Source of the DNA: an uncultured Lachnospiraceae bacterium
Lineage (GTDB): Bacteria > Bacillota > Clostridia > Lachnospirales > Lachnospiraceae
Reading direction: 5' to 3'
Length of the DNA: 64,000 nucleotides
Assembly (NCBI GenBank): GCA_934352055.1
Contig: CAKRJY010000011.1
Coordinates: 1 to 64,000, forward strand
The translations under genes were made by a program, and so were the position numbers. Below the pieces are notes generated by a model, which was not told where the DNA came from, did not search any database, and saw only the letters and a list, made by a program, of their open reading frames with translations. Positions 59,704-64,000 of this stretch are shown here, piece by piece (the first letter of the stretch is position 1; every line of letters starts with the position of its first letter).

Positions 59704-61678
59704 TTATTATCACCTCTCCTTTTTTTAAGTAAAAAGTAAATATACAGCCACATGGAATATTATCTTTTACTTCTATACTTCCACCATGTGCCTCTACTAC
59801 AGATTTACACAATGCAAGTCCCAGACCCATGCTTCTCTTACTATCAGCAATTTTATTTTGTCCCGTATAGAACATATCAAATACATGTTCCTTTATTGTA
59901 TCATCCATTCCTGGCCCATTATCTGATATATTAACATAAACCATGTCATTTTTATTCCCATACTCGATCTTAATAACTGAACCTGTTTGTGTATATTTTA
60001 TTGCATTATTCACAATATTTATAACAACCTGCATAATCAACTTCGCATCGATATTGGCAATAATCAACTCCTCTGGACGACAAACTTCTATACCATGCTC
60101 CACTTTGTTTCTATCAATGTGTTTTAGCGCCTCATCTATGACATCATCCATAATCTCTATTGATTGATTCAATTTCATTTCTCCATTTTCGATGCGAGTG
60201 ACAGACAAAAGATTTTCTACAAGTTGTATCAACCATTCCGAATCGTCATATATATCCGAAAATATTTGTTTCCTTGTTTCATCATCTAACATTTCATAAT
60301 GGTTACACAGGTTACATGCATTACCTGATATAGATGTAAGAGGTGTTCTTAAATCATGAGATATCGTACGCAAAAGATTTGCTCTGAGCTTTTCCTTTCG
60401 TGCAATCATGGATGCCTCTTCTTTCGCTTTCTCATTATCAAGATTTACGAGAGCCAATGCACATTCACCCAAAATTGATAACAAAACACTATATTCAAAA
60501 GAACTCAGCGGCTCACGTTCCACTAAAATTCCCAGGATTCCATATACAACATCATTATTCCGAACTGCCAGATATAAGTGTTTGGCTTCTGAAAATTTTT
60601 TCGTTGTAGCACCTGCCCTCTTTTTATTTTTTAATACCCACTGCACCACTTCATCTTCTGAATCATCCATGTATATAGCACTGTTTCCATATACTTCTTT
60701 TGCATAAATATAACCATTATCAATCCTTCCATTTTTTACGGGATAAATAACGATATCTTTGTCCAATAATAGAATCACTTGGTTTGCCATTACTTGTAAT
60801 ACATCATCATACGTTCTACTTTTCTGTAGAAGTTGATTTGTGTCAAATAATACTTTTGTCCGATAAGCAGCACGCGCAGATTCTCTTGCGCTGTCTTTCA
60901 GGCGATATGCCAATGAGCCTGTGAGTAATGCTGCAAGCAGCATGATAATAAACGTTACATAATATCCTGGCTCATATGCATGAAAGGTATATCTCGGCTC
61001 TGTAAAAATATAATTAAAAAGAAGTACACTACACAGCGAACTAATTAAGCTGCAAAAATGACTTTTTGTTAAGACAGCACTGAGCAAAACCCCAAATATA
61101 TACACCGTAATAATGTTAGCTTCTGTAAATCCACAACGACTAAAACACAATCCCAACACGGTCGTAACCAACAACAGTGTTATGGTAATTAAAATATCCT
61201 TTTTGGTTGGTATGATATACTCCGTCAGTTTTATCTTTCGGTTTTCCTTTATGTCCATTTTTGAATCCGGGATAATATAGATGTCTACATGGGGAGCAAT
61301 CATAATGAGTTGTTCTGTTAAAGTCTGCTTGTCCCAAAAATGAAATTTTTTTGTGTTACTTCTTCCAATCACAATTTTTGTGACACCAGAGATTCTGGCG
61401 AATTCCGCTATCTGAAATGAAATATTTTCTCCAATAACAGTCGTAATTTCCGCTCCTTTATCCTCTGCATATTTTATGTTATTTTGTAATCTCACCCGAT
61501 CCACCTCATTGAGTGAATTCTCTCTTACATTTGATACATATAAAGCTGTAAATTCTGCATGAAATGCATTTGCAAGATTTGCCGCTTCATCAATAATCCT
61601 TTTGTTAGAAGGTGATGATGACAGACATACCAGGATATGCTGCTGTTTTTCTCTTACTATACTATCATTTTGACTCAT
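59696..61678 (-). CDS. Short KdpD-like sensor kinase (Usp, DUF4118, GAF-like, HisKA, HATPase)
   Basis: 660 residues against about 900 for full KdpD. The large N-terminal KdpD P-loop domain is missing: the chain opens directly with a universal-stress-protein domain (QHILVCLSSSPSNKRIIDEA, IGRSNTKKFHFWDKQTLTE). Four membrane helices follow (about 165-265, DUF4118), then a GAF-like region (about 280-410). The kinase core has His441 in ISHDLRTPLTS, the N box VVINIVNNAIKYT and the G box ISDNGPGMDD. Without the KdpD domain the input must come from the Usp or membrane parts. It probably phosphorylates the KdpE-like regulator. It lies 24 nt downstream of a small membrane-protein gene. Confidence 0.92.
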   Translation of the reverse strand: MSQNDSIVREKQQHILVCLSSSPSNKRIIDEAANLANAFHAEFTALYVSNVRENSLNEVDRVRLQNNIKYAEDKGAEITTVIGENISFQIAEFARISGVTKIVIGRSNTKKFHFWDKQTLTEQLIMIAPHVDIYIIPDSKMDIKENRKIKLTEYIIPTKKDILITITLLLVTTVLGLCFSRCGFTEANIITVYIFGVLLSAVLTKSHFCSLISSLCSVLLFNYIFTEPRYTFHAYEPGYYVTFIIMLLAALLTGSLAYRLKDSARESARAAYRTKVLFDTNQLLQKSRTYDDVLQVMANQVILLLDKDIVIYPVKNGRIDNGYIYAKEVYGNSAIYMDDSEDEVVQWVLKNKKRAGATTKKFSEAKHLYLAVRNNDVVYGILGILVEREPLSSFEYSVLLSILGECALALVNLDNEKAKEEASMIARKEKLRANLLRTISHDLRTPLTSISGNACNLCNHYEMLDDETRKQIFSDIYDDSEWLIQLVENLLSVTRIENGEMKLNQSIEIMDDVIDEALKHIDRNKVEHGIEVCRPEELIIANIDAKLIMQVVINIVNNAIKYTQTGSVIKIEYGNKNDMVYVNISDNGPGMDDTIKEHVFDMFYTGQNKIADSKRSMGLGLALCKSVVEAHGGSIEVKDNIPCGCIFTFYLKKGEVIINE

Positions 61679-61702
61679 TCAATTTATGCTCCAAGTTTTT
61701 TC

Positions 61703-61954
61703 TTACATCATACCACTTTTATCTATTAAGATAATCTCAAAATTTATATGATCCTTTCTAAACTTGTCAATTTCCCTATCAATCTCTTCAAGTGACATAT
61801 TTCCAGATAATCGAACGACCAATGGCTTCTTTTTTTCCATTTCTTTTGTCATTCTTCTCTCATTTTCTAATAGAAAACGATCTACAGCCCTCATCACATA
61901 GTATCCAAAAACAAAGACTGCCGTAATTACCAATACTACTATGATATTTCCCAA
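61703..61954 (-). CDS. Small membrane protein between TrkA and the KdpD-like kinase
   Basis: 83 residues. One N-terminal helix (IIVVLVITAVFVFGYYVMRAV) is followed by a charged cytoplasmic stretch (ENERRMTKEMEKKKP) and a small alpha/beta end (MSLEEIDREIDKFRKDHINF, EIILIDKS). It starts 15 nt after trkA in the same direction. I do not recognise it. Its place suggests a link between the uptake system and its sensor kinase, for example passing on transporter state, but that is inference. Confidence 0.8.
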   Translation of the reverse strand: MGNIIVVLVITAVFVFGYYVMRAVDRFLLENERRMTKEMEKKKPLVVRLSGNMSLEEIDREIDKFRKDHINFEIILIDKSGMM

Positions 61955-61969
61955 TCAAATCGCCTCATT

Positions 61970-62617
61970 TCATATATGAAAACATTTTTGAATTGCTTTA
62001 TGTTCACCAACCACAAGAAGTGTTTGTCCTTCGTTCAAAATATCATCTGGAGATATGGCCAATTTCATACTCCCCTTCTCCTTAATTGCCATAATATTAA
62101 TCCCATATCTCTGTCTGATATCGACATCACGTATATTCTTTCCAATCCAGGCATCTGGCAGTTTCACTTCAAAAATTGCATAATTATCATCTAGCTTTAC
62201 ATAGTCCAAAATGTAATTTGATGTATACCTTATTGCTGTCCACTTTGCAATTTGTTTCTCTGGATTCACTACTTCATCCGCGCCATTTCGTAGGAGAAAT
62301 TTTTCCTGAACTTCGCGATTTGCCCTTGAAACAACCATCTTTCCTCCAAGTTCTTTTAAAAGCGATGTTGTTTCAAGAGAACTTTGGAAATCATTTCCAA
62401 TAGTTTCAATACATACATCGTAGTTATTAATTCCTAAAGATGCCAAAAAGTTAGCATTCGTACTATCTCCTATCAACGCATTTGTTGCATATGGCAATGC
62501 CTCGTTTACTCTGCTCTCGTTCTTATCTATAGCCATGACTTGATGTCCCAATTCATGAATTTGTTTCACAATCAACATTCCAAAATTGCCAAGTCCTATT
62601 ACCAATACTGATTTCAT
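61970..62617 (-). CDS. TrkA/KtrA-type potassium channel gating subunit (RCK protein)
   Basis: 215 residues, the KtrA size. The N-terminal RCK Rossmann domain has SVLVIGLGNFGMLIVKQIHE (nucleotide-binding GxGxxG), VMAIDKNESRVNE and ALIGDSTNANFLASLGI. The C-terminal TrkA_C domain (about 135-215; AIFEVKLPDAWIGKNIRDVD, ILNEGQTLLVVGEHKAI) is the usual cyclic-di-AMP-binding module of KtrA in Firmicutes. It forms a cytoplasmic ring that gates the TrkH/KtrB pore encoded 11 nt upstream. ATP or cyclic-di-AMP control is known for the family and assumed here. Confidence 0.93.
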   Translation of the reverse strand: MKSVLVIGLGNFGMLIVKQIHELGHQVMAIDKNESRVNEALPYATNALIGDSTNANFLASLGINNYDVCIETIGNDFQSSLETTSLLKELGGKMVVSRANREVQEKFLLRNGADEVVNPEKQIAKWTAIRYTSNYILDYVKLDDNYAIFEVKLPDAWIGKNIRDVDIRQRYGINIMAIKEKGSMKLAISPDDILNEGQTLLVVGEHKAIQKCFHI

Positions 62618-62628
62618 TTTTTCTCTCC

Positions 62629-63966
62629 TTATCCTACTGTAATGTTTTCTATTGGATACTTTAATGTACTTGTATCCTTATGCGAAAAAGCTGCATATAT
62701 AATTGTCAAACCTCCCACACGTCCAAAAAACATAAGCAAAATCAATATAATGTGCGAGGCTTCTGAAAGACTTGTCGTAATTCCAAGAGTAAGCCCTACT
62801 GTACCAATAGCTGAAAAGCTTTCAAACATACAATCCAATATCGGCAAGCCTTCAACCATACTGATGATGACAGCCGCGGACACTGCAAAAAACTGATACA
62901 TAAACATAATGGTTGTTGCACTTTTTACAATGGAATCATCTATTCTTCTTCCATAAAAATTTGCATTCTGCCTTCTCCGAAAGACTGCAACAGCATTTGC
63001 AAATAAAACAGCAACCGTTGTTGTTTTCATTCCTCCTGCTGTAGAACCCGGAGAACCACCTATCAACATTAGAATCATTGTAATAGTTTTCCCTACATCA
63101 GACATTTTTGATAAATCCGCTGTATTAAATCCCGCCGTTCTTGGCGTTACAGCCTGAAAGATAGACATGCAAATACGTTTTTCCAAAGGATTGTTATAAA
63201 ATTCTACAAAAAAGAATAAAACCGCGGGTACAAAAATCAATATTATTGTCGTTACCAGAATCACTTTCGTCTGCATTGCATATTCCTTAAGGCATGTTTT
63301 CTTCGTTACAATATCCCTCCATGTAAGAAATCCCATTCCTCCCAGAATAATCAAAATACATACCACCATATTTAGATATACATTTCCTGAAAATGTGGTT
63401 AAAGAACTAAACTTTCCTGTCTTATCTCCCATAAGATCAAATCCTGCATTACAAAACGCAGATATAGAATGAAAGACGGATAACCATATTCCTTTTCCCC
63501 CATATCGCGGTACGAATACTGGAAATAACAATAATGCGCCAATCCCCTCAATTGCAAATGAAGTCAAAAAAAGAAATCGTGTCAGCTTAACAACACCACC
63601 AACCTGTGGTGCTGAGAGTGCATTTTGCATCGTCTGACGCTGCATTAAACTGATTTTTCTTCCTGCAATCATAGACAGAAATGAGGCTACAGAGATAACT
63701 CCTAGTCCACCAACTTGTATCAGTATTAAAATCACTGTTTGTCCAAAATATGACCAATATGTCGCCGTATCATATACCACTAGTCCTGTAACACAAACTG
63801 CAGATGTGGCTGTAAATAATGCGTTTCCAAAGGAAGTAACCTCTCCACTTTGCGACGAAATAGGCAACATCAATAACATTGCTCCTAATAAAATTACCCC
63901 CACAAATCCTAATGTTATAATTTGAAAAGATGTTAACTTTTCTTTTATTCTTACAAGGTATGACAC
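62629..63966 (-). CDS. TrkH/KtrB-type potassium-translocating subunit
   Basis: 445 residues with about eight to ten membrane helices, close to KtrB in size. Pore-loop segments with the selectivity-filter glycines are TSAVCVTGLVVYDTATYW, SISAFCNAGFDLMGD, AVTPRTAGFNTADL and FSAIGTVGLTLGI, one per repeat. It starts with GTG (63964-63966) after GGAGG 8 nt upstream, and opens SYLVRIKEKLT. It is the first gene of the pore, gate, small protein, kinase and regulator series. Its promoter lies outside the window or in the last few bases. Confidence 0.93.
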   Translation of the reverse strand: MSYLVRIKEKLTSFQIITLGFVGVILLGAMLLMLPISSQSGEVTSFGNALFTATSAVCVTGLVVYDTATYWSYFGQTVILILIQVGGLGVISVASFLSMIAGRKISLMQRQTMQNALSAPQVGGVVKLTRFLFLTSFAIEGIGALLLFPVFVPRYGGKGIWLSVFHSISAFCNAGFDLMGDKTGKFSSLTTFSGNVYLNMVVCILIILGGMGFLTWRDIVTKKTCLKEYAMQTKVILVTTIILIFVPAVLFFFVEFYNNPLEKRICMSIFQAVTPRTAGFNTADLSKMSDVGKTITMILMLIGGSPGSTAGGMKTTTVAVLFANAVAVFRRRQNANFYGRRIDDSIVKSATTIMFMYQFFAVSAAVIISMVEGLPILDCMFESFSAIGTVGLTLGITTSLSEASHIILILLMFFGRVGGLTIIYAAFSHKDTSTLKYPIENITVG

Positions 63967-64000
63967 CTGTGCTTCCTCCGTTCTTTCTTTTTCTATAAAT

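Overview
The window looks like chromosomal DNA of a low-GC, spore-forming Firmicute, most likely a gut Lachnospiraceae (Clostridia). The signs are clostridial-type GlgC/GlgD, SpoVG and SpoVT, a long-form PRPP synthetase, AGGAGG-like ribosome binding sites, a heterodimeric ABC exporter under MarR, and Ig-like-repeat and LRR_5 surface proteins. I see no phage, insertion sequence, CRISPR array or rRNA operon. The only tRNA is tRNA-Pro(CGG).

Layout. 0-3 kb: a glgC-glgD-spoVG operon on the minus strand. 3.2-8.2 kb: murC, then a replication-initiation set (DnaD-domain protein, DnaC/DnaI-like loader, prs), whose upstream region carries six DnaA-box-like sites. 8.2-14.9 kb: a large membrane-anchored protein with a decayed C39-like end, a His-rich CsoR-type metal sensor, an LtaS-like phosphoglycerol transferase and a CDF metal exporter. 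15.0-15.8 kb: a TPP riboswitch and ThiT. 15.9-27.2 kb: a cell-surface locus with a 2661-residue secreted protein of about 26 Ig-like repeats, a class B sortase and an LRR_5 protein carrying a non-LPXTG sorting signal. 27.3-32.4 kb: MarR plus a heterodimeric ABC exporter, divergent from a TetR gene. 32.4-37.6 kb: tRNA-Pro, glucokinase, a class A PBP, SpoVT behind a sigma-G type promoter, and a DUF4143 ATPase. 37.8-40.4 kb: an overlapping three-gene operon (GNAT, an unknown membrane protein, a second ThiT-like protein).

40.4-45.4 kb: a diguanylate cyclase, a deoxyinosine glycosylase-like protein, a sodium-dependent transporter, a DUF134-NifX fusion behind two palindromic operators, and a stand-alone FakA-type domain. 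45.5-52.5 kb: a sugar-utilisation locus (GH31 glycosidase, GPH symporter, CE1-like esterase, divergent AraC regulator, second esterase) in which a 23-bp motif recurs at two control regions. 52.6-57.1 kb: a chemoreceptor fused to PilZ, an AAA ATPase whose promoter is built into iteron-like repeats, and an EEP-family hydrolase. 57.3-58.5 kb: an EFR1-type ferredoxin pseudogene and two small genes. 58.8-64 kb: an AT-richer potassium locus (TrkH/KtrB, TrkA/KtrA, a small membrane protein, a short KdpD-like kinase and a KdpE-like regulator).

The strongest candidates for new biology are the DnaA-box cluster on the replication operon, the iteron-promoter AAA ATPase, the GNAT/unknown/ThiT2 operon, the MCP-PilZ receptor and the giant-repeat-protein/sortase locus. 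All functional calls come from reading motifs by eye. No database search was run.
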